Origin: Clostridia bacterium
Lineage (GTDB): Bacteria > Bacillota > Clostridia > Oscillospirales > Acutalibacteraceae
Assembly (NCBI GenBank): GCA_017437005.1
Contig: JAFSBZ010000017.1
Coordinates: 30,599-94,598, forward strand
DNA length: 64,000 bases
Direction: 5' to 3'
A program made the translations under genes and the position numbers. Positions 14,528 through 23,291 of the stretch are shown in pieces. Each line of letters begins with the position of its first letter. The stretch's first letter is position 1. A model generated the notes under the pieces. The model was not told the origin of the DNA and searched no databases. It was given only the letters and a program-made list of their open reading frames with translations.

Positions 14528-17134
14528 TTACTCCTCATCGAATACGTTTGGATCAACTACAAATCCCCCAGGAAATTCACTTTTAGAAATGTGATTATTT
14601 TCTTCCTGCAACTGTTCAAGCACACTTTTAAGCGGTATGCTTGAGCCTTCGGTGTTTTCCGATTTTAATACTTCATCTGCCAACCAACTATTAAGCAGCT
14701 CGTCCCCCTCGGGATAATCGGTATTGCTTATGTGATTTTTAAGATATATCGCGCTAATAAAAACATAAATTATAAATACCAAGCTTGCGCCTAATGTTAC
14801 AGTTAAGCCAAGAGCAAGTCCCGTGTTTTTATAATCAAAGCGTATTTGTGACACACCTTTGTCTACAGGAACTGCCATAAAGCCTTCGTTTACCTTTTCT
14901 ACCAAAACGGCTTTACCGTTAACCGTAGCGGTCCAACCCTCGTTAAACGGAACCGAAAAGAAAACAAGTGATTTTTTATCTCGCTTTACTTTGGCTGTAA
15001 AGCCGTTGTTATCAATTTTAAATTCATCGGCCGAAGTTTCACGCAAAGCGGCGGCATCGGTCGCCATTGCACTATCAGAAAGGCTAAGGCTAATATTACC
15101 GCTTGTATATAAACCGCCTGATTTAAGCGTAGAAATATCGGTCATATACTCGCCGTATTTTTTAATTTGTTCGTCGGTGAGCAGCATTGCCTTTAACATA
15201 AGGCGAGAACGACTACCCTTACCATAGTTGTCACAAAAATCATAGCTCATATAATAATCATACGAAAATCCATACGGTACGTAATTTTGATTTTTATAAA
15301 CGTAATAATTACCGCTGGTTTTAATGTACTCATAACCCGACATAAGCGTTTCGCCATCTTCGCCTACAAAGCTATCACCATCAGTGCGATTAAGTAAATA
15401 TTTTACCGAAAGTAGTGAGCGAATGGCAGGAACATTGGTATCGGGTCTACTTGCAACGCTACGCTCAACACCTATATAATCATAAAATTCCATTATAGAC
15501 GGTGACACCACCGAATGAAATGCATTAATAGTAGGTAACCCTAAATACATACCTGTATTATCAACGCCGTCGTATATGTCTATTCTGTAGTTGCTGTCAT
15601 CGTCAAGATAAACCTCACCTTCAATAAGTGAATCTATCATAACACTTTTTACATCATAAGAATGTGTGCGTCCAAGAGCGATAAACACATTTCCGTAAAG
15701 GATTGATATTAAACAAACACAAGCAATAGCCGCCTTGTAAAACCTAATGCGATTGCCCTTTAATGTTTCAAACAACAACTTTTGTATAGGAAGGCAAATA
15801 ACAGCAATAAGTGCCGTTATCCAAAAACGAGCTATATACATACCGTTTTCACTTTGCGTATAAAGGCCAAATACAATCTTCTCTTCTTCCCCGCTTTTAA
15901 CAGTTTGAGGGAAAAAGCCTATTACAAGCACAAAAGCAAGCGTAATAACCGCAGTCCAACGAAGTCCGCTTGACAAATCAACATTTTTATCCTCGGTAAG
16001 CATTACTGTAACCAGCGCGATTATAAGAATAGGCATATAAAACCAGCGCGCATAGTAAGAACTATTAAAAGCATAAAACGCGCTATTAAGCACCGGCACC
16101 ATGGCGCAAAGAACACATACTGCCAAAAGACGTTTTTGCCACGATTTTTCACGAAGCTTAAACCAAGCAAAAAATCCAGTCATACTAAACACGGGTAACC
16201 ACCCTGCGACCGACGACCATTTAACATTAGCTTCGGGGAAAAATACCGGACGAGCTGGTAAATCGGGTGGAAAAAAGAAGCTTTGTATAACATAAAGGTA
16301 TATTTGCTCTTTGCCATAGGTAATACCGTTCCAACCCATAAGTATGTTAGAAATTCTTTCATTACCCATAATCGCATTAAGTGCAGGAACAAGCAAAGCC
16401 GCCGATAAGCATAATCCTAATACAGCCTCAAAAACAAAAACAATAAATCGCGAAACTTTTACCTTTATCGCATTTGAAAAAAGTCGCACAAAGAAATATA
16501 TTACGCAAAATACAACCATTCCAAAAAAGAAGAAATAGTTTGTAATCGCGCAAAATGCTACAGCTAATGCAAATACACCACGGCGGTTTTCGGTGATGAG
16601 CAATTCAATTGCAAGAAGTAAAAGCGGAAATGCGATTATTGCTTCGTGAAAATGATTAAAGAAGATATTGTAAATTGAAAATCCCGAAAAGGCATACAAA
16701 AGACCGCCAAGACTTGCGGCGTAGGAAGTCTTAGTAAACCTGCGTATATACATATAACCTGTAAGGGCTGCACAAGCAAATTTTAAAATTAAAAGCGGTC
16801 CCATTAAATATGGTACAAAGCTGTTTGGAAAAACAAGCGTTATCCAAAAGAAAGGACTACCAAGCAAATAAAAAGCGTACGAGCCTACAAAATCGGAGCC
16901 TAAATCGGTAAGCCAGTTCCAGTTGATGTTACCATCTCTTATAGCACCGTGGCACATCTGGTAAAAAGGAATTTGCTGAACGTTAAAATCACCGTAAAAG
17001 GTAAAATAACCCTCACCCATTATCATATATGGCACAAAAAGACAAGCGGCTGTAACAAGTGCCACCAAAAATGTAGATAATCTTTTTTCTTTTTGTGGTT
17101 GCAAAAGTGTTTTTTTACTTTCGGTAAAGGTCAT
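14528..17134 (-). CDS. YfhO-family multi-spanning membrane protein
   Basis: An 868-residue membrane protein with about twelve hydrophobic segments in the first 500 residues, a large extracytoplasmic domain, one more segment near residue 770 and a soluble C-terminal tail. The opening (MGEGYFTFYGDFNVQQIPFY) and the HFHEAIIAFPLLLLAIE region match the YfhO family; in Bacillus and Listeria such proteins glycosylate lipoteichoic acid or help to. The GT-C-like Asp in YGDFN is present. It leads an operon with the PqqD-like protein and the S26-like peptidase. GAGGTGAG precedes the ATG. Confidence 0.85.
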   Translation of the reverse strand: MTFTESKKTLLQPQKEKRLSTFLVALVTAACLFVPYMIMGEGYFTFYGDFNVQQIPFYQMCHGAIRDGNINWNWLTDLGSDFVGSYAFYLLGSPFFWITLVFPNSFVPYLMGPLLILKFACAALTGYMYIRRFTKTSYAASLGGLLYAFSGFSIYNIFFNHFHEAIIAFPLLLLAIELLITENRRGVFALAVAFCAITNYFFFFGMVVFCVIYFFVRLFSNAIKVKVSRFIVFVFEAVLGLCLSAALLVPALNAIMGNERISNILMGWNGITYGKEQIYLYVIQSFFFPPDLPARPVFFPEANVKWSSVAGWLPVFSMTGFFAWFKLREKSWQKRLLAVCVLCAMVPVLNSAFYAFNSSYYARWFYMPILIIALVTVMLTEDKNVDLSSGLRWTAVITLAFVLVIGFFPQTVKSGEEEKIVFGLYTQSENGMYIARFWITALIAVICLPIQKLLFETLKGNRIRFYKAAIACVCLISILYGNVFIALGRTHSYDVKSVMIDSLIEGEVYLDDDSNYRIDIYDGVDNTGMYLGLPTINAFHSVVSPSIMEFYDYIGVERSVASRPDTNVPAIRSLLSVKYLLNRTDGDSFVGEDGETLMSGYEYIKTSGNYYVYKNQNYVPYGFSYDYYMSYDFCDNYGKGSRSRLMLKAMLLTDEQIKKYGEYMTDISTLKSGGLYTSGNISLSLSDSAMATDAAALRETSADEFKIDNNGFTAKVKRDKKSLVFFSVPFNEGWTATVNGKAVLVEKVNEGFMAVPVDKGVSQIRFDYKNTGLALGLTVTLGASLVFIIYVFISAIYLKNHISNTDYPEGDELLNSWLADEVLKSENTEGSSIPLKSVLEQLQEENNHISKSEFPGGFVVDPNVFDEE

Positions 17135-17218
17135 TTCATCTCACCTCGATGTTAAAAATATTATTCATAATTATTATATCAAACAGACGCCAGATATTCA
17201 AGAAAAAATAGACACCAA

Positions 17219-17398
17219 AAGCTAAATTCGCTGTCGCGAGTTAAATGCACCTTGTGATGCGCTAAATTACTTCATAGCTAAATGTGTCTCCCACACGCTA
17301 TGCGCGAATTTTATTTAGCTGCTCTATAAGAGCTATTTAACTATTAAGCACAGCTTAATAATTTAGCTTTGCACACAAGTGCAAAATTTAGCCATAAA
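17219..17398. repeat. Array of small variable hairpins separated by GCTAAAT / ATTTAGC
   Basis: This fills most of the gene-free stretch 17135-17437. Short palindromes with different stems (TCGC/GCGA, GTGT/ACAC, GCTCT/AGAGC, TATTAAGC/GCTTAATA, TTGCAC/GTGCAA) alternate with a nearly constant GCTAAAT, GTTAAAT or ATTTAGCT spacer. It is not coding on either strand. The same architecture with another spacer occurs at 63472-63600. Confidence 0.7.
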
Positions 17399-17437
17399 TA
17401 AAGGCTCTGCTTCGTATCAAAAGCAAAGCCGTAAAAT

Positions 17438-17659
17438 TTATCTCTTTGGATATTGCAAATTTTTAGGTAAACCTAAAACATAATCTGCTGATAAACCCAA
17501 ATATTCACAAACCTTCTTTAAATGGGTTATCGGCATTAAATTTATACCTTTTTCGTATCTTGCATATTGTTGCTGTTTAATTCCTAAATATTCCGCAACT
17601 TGTTTTTGAGTTTTGTTTTGTGTTTCTCGCTCAAATTGAATAATTTCATTATAATACAT
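17438..17659 (-). CDS. Small XRE-family HTH regulator
   Basis: A 73-residue protein consisting of one helix-turn-helix domain (TQKQVAEYLGIKQQQYARYEKG, residues about 15-36) and a short tail. The start at 17659 has GGTGA upstream; a longer frame to 17716 runs into the operator region and is not preferred. It probably represses its own promoter through the palindromes at 17686-17729. No toxin or phage gene is adjacent, so it is an orphan regulator between a hairpin array and trpB. Confidence 0.82.
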   Translation of the reverse strand: MYYNEIIQFERETQNKTQKQVAEYLGIKQQQYARYEKGINLMPITHLKKVCEYLGLSADYVLGLPKNLQYPKR

Positions 17660-17685
17660 AAAATCACCAATACAACGATAACATC

Positions 17686-17729
17686 TTTTACAACAAAAGT
17701 GTTGACTTTTGAACACAAGTGTTGTAAAA
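17686..17729. promoter_or_regulatory. Probable operator of the XRE regulator
   Basis: A perfect outer inverted repeat, TTTTACAACA (17686-17695) and TGTTGTAAAA (17720-17729), encloses two further matches, CAACAaaagTGTTG (17691-17704) and AACAcaagTGTT (17713-17723 region). Such paired TGTTG half-sites directly upstream of a small XRE gene fit autoregulation. Confidence 0.65.
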
Positions 17730-17793
17730 TATGGTCATAACTCCGCCGGTCGCCACACAAGTTAAATTACTGAGACGTGATATATTCTAAAGA

Positions 17794-17830
17794 AAAAACA
17801 AAACAGCGATGTCATCGCTGTTTTGTTTTT
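17794..17830 (-). terminator. Terminator after trpB
   Basis: The stem AACAAAACAGCGATG / CATCGCTGTTTTGTT carries a T run on the minus strand and lies about 25 bases beyond the trpB stop codon. Confidence 0.85.
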
Positions 17831-17852
17831 ATATCGAATTATGAATTGTGAA

Positions 17853-19073
17853 TTATCTTATTCCGTAATTTTCAATTACGTAGTCCATATCCTTGTCGCC
17901 GCGACCTGAAAGGTTAATAAGCACAGAGCCGTGATCCATAGTTTTTGCAAGCTTCATACCGTAAGCTACCGCATGGGATGACTCAATCGCAGGGATTATA
18001 CCCTCTAATCGAGCAAGCTTAAAGAACGCGTCAATGGTTTCTTCATCATCAATAACGTCATATTTAACACGTCCAATATCCTGCAAAAATGCGTGTTCAG
18101 GACCGCTTGACGGGTAGTCAAGACCGCTTGCTACCGAGTAAACGGGCGCAGGCTCACCGTTTTCGTCTTTAAGCATTATACTGTTAAAGCCGTGCATAAT
18201 GCCTTCGGTACCGTATTTTAAGCTTGCCGCGTGGTCGCCAAGCTTAGGGCCACGACCTAATGGCTCAATACCGTAAATATCAACAGGGTCGTTTAAAAAG
18301 CCCGAGAAAAGACCTGCCGCATTAGAGCCACCACCAACACACGCCACAATGGCTGATGGCAAATGACCTGTCATTTCAATAAACTGTTCGCGAGCCTCAA
18401 TGCCCACAACGCTTTGAAAATCACGTACCATCATTGGAAATGGGTGTGGGCCCAAAACCGAGCCTATGCAGTAAATACAGTCCTTGTATTCCTTGCTGTA
18501 AGCATCAAAGGCAGCGTCAACAGCCTCTTTAAGAGTAGCAAGGCCGTGTGTTACCTCGATAACATTGGCGCCCAAAATCTTCATTCTTGCTACGTTTGGA
18601 GCCTGTTTTTTTATATCAACACTGCCCATATATATATCGCACTCAAGTCCAAAGTAAGCCGCTGCTGTGGCAAGCGCCACACCGTGCTGACCGGCGCCCG
18701 TTTCGGCAATAATTTTTTTCTTGCCCATATATTTTGCCAAAAGCGCCTCACCCATACAGTGATTAAGCTTGTGCGCGCCCGAATGGTTTAAATCCTCACG
18801 CTTTGCGTAAAGCTGAACCTTACCGCCCAAAGCATCAGACAGACGCTCAAGGTGTGACACAGGTGTAGGTCTACCCTGAAATTCTTTTCTGATTCTACGA
18901 AGCTCGGCAATAAACTTACGTGACTGACAAATTGAATAGTAAGCCTCGGTAATTTCGGCCATAGCGTTTTTTAGCTTATCCTCTATATAACAACCACCGT
19001 ATTTGCCGAAATAACCGTCTTTGTCGGGGTAATTGTTAAAATAAGTATCAAAATCTACATTGTTAAGTTTCAT
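17853..19073 (-). CDS. trpB: Tryptophan synthase beta chain, stand-alone
   Basis: Condenses indole with serine to give tryptophan (PLP enzyme, cytoplasm). At 406 residues it is a TrpB1-type chain: FGKYGGCYI near the N-terminus, PLP lysine K102 in HSGAHKLNH, catalytic glutamate E124 in AETGAGQHG, the phosphate-binding GGGSNAAG, and C-terminal [13 protein letters not shown]. No trpA, trpC, trpF or trpD lies beside it, so here it may use indole from outside or TrpA encoded elsewhere. Expression is set by a Trp-specific T-box upstream (19205-19460). GGAG-type ribosome binding site before the ATG. Confidence 0.95.
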   Translation of the reverse strand: MKLNNVDFDTYFNNYPDKDGYFGKYGGCYIEDKLKNAMAEITEAYYSICQSRKFIAELRRIRKEFQGRPTPVSHLERLSDALGGKVQLYAKREDLNHSGAHKLNHCMGEALLAKYMGKKKIIAETGAGQHGVALATAAAYFGLECDIYMGSVDIKKQAPNVARMKILGANVIEVTHGLATLKEAVDAAFDAYSKEYKDCIYCIGSVLGPHPFPMMVRDFQSVVGIEAREQFIEMTGHLPSAIVACVGGGSNAAGLFSGFLNDPVDIYGIEPLGRGPKLGDHAASLKYGTEGIMHGFNSIMLKDENGEPAPVYSVASGLDYPSSGPEHAFLQDIGRVKYDVIDDEETIDAFFKLARLEGIIPAIESSHAVAYGMKLAKTMDHGSVLINLSGRGDKDMDYVIENYGIR

Positions 19074-19155
19074 AATTGTTTCTCCTTTTTAAAAATACAT
19101 TTTATTGTGATGAAAAACAAATTCGCCATCGTTTTGTAAGCAATATCATAGGTAT

Positions 19156-19202
19156 ATCCCTCCACCGCTATCGCGGTCCCCCTCCCTTTAGGCAAGGGAG
19201 GC
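19156..19202. repeat. Dispersed GC-rich hairpin repeat
   Basis: CCCTCCACCGCTATCGCGG followed by CCTCCCTTTAGGCAAGGGAGG forms two adjacent hairpins, much more GC-rich than the surroundings. It lies between the T-box and trpB. From memory, closely similar elements are scattered in gut Clostridia genomes; a copy count in this genome would confirm it. Confidence 0.55.
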
Positions 19203-19204
19203 AA

Positions 19205-19460
19205 AAATAAAAAAAATCCCATCCCTAAAAGTCTAGGGACAAGATATAATCCTGCGGTGCCACCCTGATTGATGAAAAATATCATCCGCTCACGCTTATA
19301 CCAACATATAAGCCGCACTGTAACGGGTGCTACCGTCGATTACTACTCGGGCCACTGCCCTTTTGATCGCCCTCATAAGTCCATTCACCAAAATCTCTGC
19401 TACGGCATTTACACCATCGGCCGCTCTCTGAAAGTTTAAATTTTGGTTACTACTCTTAAT
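19205..19460 (-). promoter_or_regulatory. T-box riboswitch, tryptophan-specific, controlling trpB
   Basis: On the minus strand the T-box sequence AGGGTGGCACCGCAGG (about 19265-19250) is followed by the competing terminator CCCTAGACTTTTAGGG and a run of eight T. The start of stem I (AGAGAGCGG near 19428) is present, and the specifier loop reads GAA-TGG-A, giving TGG (19383-19381), the Trp codon. Uncharged tRNA-Trp should stabilise the antiterminator and switch trpB on. The 19074-19605 gap is thus mostly T-box plus the repeat at 19156-19202. Confidence 0.92.
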
Positions 19461-19529
19461 CATAGGTTTTTTCTATGTAAAACATACTATCACTTTAGCA
19501 TATAAAAGTCAAGTGTTTTTATTTGGTAC

Positions 19530-19558
19530 TTGAAAATTTTAAAAAAATATATTATATT
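19530..19558 (+). promoter_or_regulatory. Promoter of the aminotransferase gene
   Basis: TTGAAA and TATATT are 17 bases apart, about 48 bases before the start codon, directly behind the upstream end of the trpB T-box on the other strand. Confidence 0.6.
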
Positions 19559-19605
19559 ATATATTTAGTATGCATTTTTGCTATTTTCCCTTGGAGGTAT
19601 TTTAT

Positions 19606-20886
19606 ATGTCTGATTATTTTAAGATGACTAAAGACGAATTAAACGCTGAATATAAATCGGCTAAAGCCGAATATGAGGCACTTCGTGCTTTGCATTTAAC
19701 GCTTGATATGTCACGCGGTAAGCCGGGTGGCGACAATATGGATCTAAGCGGAAAAATGTTTGATATGGTTGGTAACGAAACAGGCTTTAAAAACATTGAC
19801 GGTATTGACTGCCGTAACTATGGCGGTCTTGACGGCCTTTGCGAGCTTAAAAATCTTTTTGGTAAGGTTTTGGGCTTAGAACCCGACCAGATTATTGTTG
19901 GCGGCAATTCTTCGCTTAATATGATGTTTGACACCATTGCTCAGGCTATGACACACGGCTTGGGCGGCAAGCCATGGGGACAAGAGGAAGGCATCAAGTT
20001 TTTATGCCCTGCCCCAGGTTATGACCGTCACTTTGCAATAACCGAATATTTTGGTTTTGAGCTTATTCCTGTAAAGCTAAACAGCGACGGTCCTGATATG
20101 GACGAGGTTGAGCAGCTTATAAAGGACGAAAAGGTTAAGGGTATTTGGTGTGTACCAAAATACGCTAATCCAGAAGGCATTACCTATAGTGACGAGGTTG
20201 TTCGCCGCTTTGCCGCGTTAAAACCTGCCGCAAAGGATTTTAAAATCTTTTGGGATAACGCTTACTGCATTCACGACCTTTATGATGAAGGTGACAAACT
20301 GCTCAACATTTATGATGAATGCGTAAAAGCAGGCAACCCGGATTTGCCAATTATTTTTGCTTCTACTTCAAAAATCACCTTCCCTGGTGCCGGTGTTGCG
20401 GTAGCGGCAGGTAGCCACAACAACGTGGCAATTTTAAAAAGCCGTATGAAGTTTCAGACCATCGGCCCCGATAAGCTTAATCAATTGCGCCACGCACGTA
20501 TGTTTAAATCGGTAGACGACCTATACGCTCATATGAAAAAGCATGCCGCAAGCATAAGGCCAAAGTTTGAAAGCGTGCTTACCGAGCTTGACGCTCGTAT
20601 AAAAGGTACAGGTATTGCCCATTGGACAAATCCAAAAGGCGGATATTTTATAAGCCTTTATGTGCTACCGGGTTGCGCTAAACGCGTTGAACAGCTTTGC
20701 GCAAACGCAGGTCTTATACTCACCCCTGCGGGCGCTGCATACCCTTATGGCATTGACCCTGAAGATTCTAATCTTCGTATAGCGCCGACATATCCAAGCG
20801 CCGAAGAAATTAAAACCGCGGCAGTAATTTTGTGCGCGGCGGTTAAGGTTGCGGCACTTGAAAAATTAATGGCTGATGAGGTTTAA
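19606..20886 (+). CDS. Aspartate aminotransferase-like enzyme, subgroup Ic (PF12897 type)
   Basis: A 426-residue fold-type I PLP aminotransferase. The start at 19606 has GGAGG eight bases upstream. Landmarks: LDMSRGKPGG at the N-terminus, the cofactor pocket IVGGNSSLNMM, the FWDNAYCIHDL region and the Schiff-base lysine in FASTSKITFPGAGVA, then a substrate-carboxylate arginine in NLRIAPTYPS. This matches the Ic subgroup described for aspartate aminotransferases, which exchange amino groups between aspartate and 2-oxoglutarate. A close alternative is a general PLP aminotransferase of the same Pfam family. Confidence 0.85.
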   Translation: MSDYFKMTKDELNAEYKSAKAEYEALRALHLTLDMSRGKPGGDNMDLSGKMFDMVGNETGFKNIDGIDCRNYGGLDGLCELKNLFGKVLGLEPDQIIVGGNSSLNMMFDTIAQAMTHGLGGKPWGQEEGIKFLCPAPGYDRHFAITEYFGFELIPVKLNSDGPDMDEVEQLIKDEKVKGIWCVPKYANPEGITYSDEVVRRFAALKPAAKDFKIFWDNAYCIHDLYDEGDKLLNIYDECVKAGNPDLPIIFASTSKITFPGAGVAVAAGSHNNVAILKSRMKFQTIGPDKLNQLRHARMFKSVDDLYAHMKKHAASIRPKFESVLTELDARIKGTGIAHWTNPKGGYFISLYVLPGCAKRVEQLCANAGLILTPAGAAYPYGIDPEDSNLRIAPTYPSAEEIKTAAVILCAAVKVAALEKLMADEV

Positions 20887-20891
20887 TTTAA

Positions 20892-20920
20892 TTGACATTG
20901 TATGTCGATTTTAGTATAAT
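20892..20920 (+). promoter_or_regulatory. secDF promoter
   Basis: Perfect TTGACA and TATAAT boxes stand 17 bases apart, about 38 bases before the secD start codon. Confidence 0.85.
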
Positions 20921-20958
20921 AGTAAAATAATATTTTAAAAATATTGGAGGATACAAAA

Positions 20959-22341
20959 ATGAAGTCAAAAACTTCACGCAAGTCGACCTTTTTTGTAATC
21001 CTGGCACTAATTTTAGCGCTTACATATTTTGCTTTTTTTGGTGCTGAGAATTACTACGGCGACATAAGACAGGTTTACGTTAAGGGTGCTAATGACATCC
21101 GTTGGGGTATTGATATCCGCGGCGGTGTTGAAGCAGTATTTAGCCCCGACAAAGAGGATGTTGAAATTACAAGCGAGGATATGGACTCGGCAAAAGCAAT
21201 TATTGAAACTCGTCTTGTAAACAACAACATCACCGACTATGAGGTTTATACCGATTCTTTCAATCATCAGATTATCGTTCGTTTCCCTTGGGCCGCAGAC
21301 GAAAGCGACTTTGACGCTCAAAAAGCAGTTCAAGAATTGGGTGAGACCGCAATGCTTACATTCTGCGGTAATCAGACCCAAGACGACGTTATTCTAAAGG
21401 GTGCTGATGACATTAAATCAGCGCAAGCGGGTGTTAACCCCGAAAATCCAACAGAACCACTCGTAGTCCTTGAACTTACCGATATAGGTAGAGCTAAGTT
21501 TGCAGCAGGAACACAAAAGTATCACGGTCAACAAATTTCTATCTGGATGGACGATACTATGATTTCGGCTCCTACTGTTGATTCGGTTATTACCGAAGGC
21601 ATTGCAACCATTTCGGGTATTGGTTCTGCCGACGAGGCAAAAGACCTTGCCGACAAAATTAACGCAGGTTCACTTCCATTTGCGCTTACCGTTGACGAAA
21701 GCAAGCTTCAGATAATCTCTCCTTCCCTTGGTTCTGATGCGCTTAAAGTAATGGTTATTGCTGGCGCTATTGCATTTGGTATTGTTTGTCTTATTATGAT
21801 AACTCGTTACCGTATAAACGGTTTAGTAGCAGCTATCGCGCTTCTTGGTCAGCTCGCAGGCTCTATTGCTTGCATCTCGGGATTCTTCCCTAATGCTTCA
21901 AGCTTTACGCTTACTATTCCTGGTATTGCAGGTATTATACTTTCAATCGGTGTTGGTGTTGACTGTAACGTTATTGCAGCAGAACGTATACGTGACGAGT
22001 TTAAACGCGGCAAACCGCTTGATGCTGCTATTAACTCAGGCTTTAAAAACAGTCTTTCAGCAATTATTGACGGTAACGTTACCATCGTTATCGTAGCAAT
22101 CGTGCTTATGGGCGCGTTTGGTTCACCTGACAGCTTCCTTTCAAAAGTGTTCTCACCTGTTATGTCACTCTTTGGCACATCAATAACAGGTTCTATCTAC
22201 TCATTTGGTTATACATTGCTTATCGGTGTTATATTCAATCTTATTATGGGCGTTCTTGCTTCTAAGTTAATGGTTAAGAGCATCTCTCAATTTAAATGCA
22301 TGAGAAATCCTGCCCTTTACGGAGGTAAGAAAAATGGCTAA
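20959..22341 (+). CDS. secD: Protein translocase subunit SecD
   Basis: Membrane subunit that uses the proton-motive force to aid late steps of Sec export. The ATG at 20959 with GGAGGA upstream is chosen over the in-frame TTG at 20944. The 460-residue protein has one N-terminal membrane span, a periplasmic-type P1 domain with the conserved GIDIRGGVEAVF segment, and a block of about five spans from residue 270 onward with GVDCNVIAAERIRDE. It is shorter than E. coli SecD (615) because P1 is reduced, as is usual in Firmicutes. It overlaps secF by eight bases. Confidence 0.94.
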   Translation: MKSKTSRKSTFFVILALILALTYFAFFGAENYYGDIRQVYVKGANDIRWGIDIRGGVEAVFSPDKEDVEITSEDMDSAKAIIETRLVNNNITDYEVYTDSFNHQIIVRFPWAADESDFDAQKAVQELGETAMLTFCGNQTQDDVILKGADDIKSAQAGVNPENPTEPLVVLELTDIGRAKFAAGTQKYHGQQISIWMDDTMISAPTVDSVITEGIATISGIGSADEAKDLADKINAGSLPFALTVDESKLQIISPSLGSDALKVMVIAGAIAFGIVCLIMITRYRINGLVAAIALLGQLAGSIACISGFFPNASSFTLTIPGIAGIILSIGVGVDCNVIAAERIRDEFKRGKPLDAAINSGFKNSLSAIIDGNVTIVIVAIVLMGAFGSPDSFLSKVFSPVMSLFGTSITGSIYSFGYTLLIGVIFNLIMGVLASKLMVKSISQFKCMRNPALYGGKKNG

Positions 22342-23251
22342 TAAAATAATTAACACTAAAAAGTGGTTTAAAATATCTATCATTGCCTATGCAATTTTAA
22401 TTGTTGCAGGTATTGTAATGACCGTAGTTTTTGGACCTAAGCTTGATATCAACTTTAGCGGCGGTACACAAATTTCTTACGAATTTGAAGGTGAAATTGC
22501 CGAAGACAAGTTTAAAGCAACCGTTAGCGGTTCGCTTGATAAGGATTTTACCGTCAGCAAAAGCACATCTCTTACAGGCGATGCTAATTACATTGTAATA
22601 ACTCTTGCAGGCAAGAATTCTATCTCGGCCGAAACTCAAGAAAACATTACAAAAGCTTTAGAAAAGGATTTTGCCGACAACAAAATCTCGCTTCGCGATT
22701 CTAACTCTGTAAGCCCAACTGTTGCAGGTACTTTCTTCTTAAAAAGCTTGGTTGCCGTACTTATAACCGCAGTTCTTGTTGTAATTTATGTTGGTATTCG
22801 TTTCAAAAAAATCGGCGGTGTATCGGCATCTCTCACAGCGTTTTGCGCGCTTATTCTTGACTTGCTTACTGCATTCTTTATTTGCGTAATCTTTAGATTA
22901 CCAATTGATATGAACTTTATGGCTGTAGTGCTTACAATTCTTGGTTACTCGCTTAACGACACAATAGTTATTTATGACCGTGTTCGCGAAAACAAGAGTA
23001 TGTACCCCGAGATGCCTCTTTCGGAAAATGTGGACAAAAGCGTATCCAACACACTTGTACGTAACATTGTTACAACCGTTACAACCGTATGCGCAGTGCT
23101 TACAATAGTTGTAGTATCGGAACTTTTTGGTCTTACCACGCTACGTTCATTTGCAATTCCTATGGCATTTGGTTTGGTATCCGGCTGCTTCTCTTCACTG
23201 TTTATATCCGGTCCGTTATGGGTTATGTACAAAGAAAGAAAAGCAAAATAA
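22334..23251 (+). CDS. secF: Protein translocase subunit SecF
   Basis: Partner of SecD in the SecDF complex. The 305-residue protein has an N-terminal span, the PKLDINFSGGTQISYEF motif, a short extracytoplasmic domain, and five further spans carrying LGYSLNDTIVIYDRVREN, the SecF signature. GGAGG lies inside the end of secD, seven bases before the ATG. The gene pair is kept separate, whereas some Firmicutes fuse secD and secF. Confidence 0.95.
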   Translation: MANKIINTKKWFKISIIAYAILIVAGIVMTVVFGPKLDINFSGGTQISYEFEGEIAEDKFKATVSGSLDKDFTVSKSTSLTGDANYIVITLAGKNSISAETQENITKALEKDFADNKISLRDSNSVSPTVAGTFFLKSLVAVLITAVLVVIYVGIRFKKIGGVSASLTAFCALILDLLTAFFICVIFRLPIDMNFMAVVLTILGYSLNDTIVIYDRVRENKSMYPEMPLSENVDKSVSNTLVRNIVTTVTTVCAVLTIVVVSELFGLTTLRSFAIPMAFGLVSGCFSSLFISGPLWVMYKERKAK

Positions 23252-23265
23252 TTTACGTATATTTA

Positions 23266-23288
23266 ATCCCCCGTGTAAAGCGGGGGAT
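23266..23288. terminator. Bidirectional terminator after secF
   Basis: Stem ATCCCCC / GGGGGAT followed by TTTTTTA on the plus strand; it ends 4 bases before the stop of the converging phosphoesterase gene and can serve both. Confidence 0.85.
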
Positions 23289-23291
23289 TTT

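Noticed and set aside
17219-17398. Possible CRISPR array from regularly alternating short sequences.
   Set aside because: The constant part is only 7-8 bases, the variable parts are self-complementary hairpins, spacing is irregular, and no cas gene is present.
19070-19318. Open frame overlapping the trpB leader.
   Set aside because: It covers the dispersed repeat and the T-box terminator, which explain the sequence; the protein has no sense.
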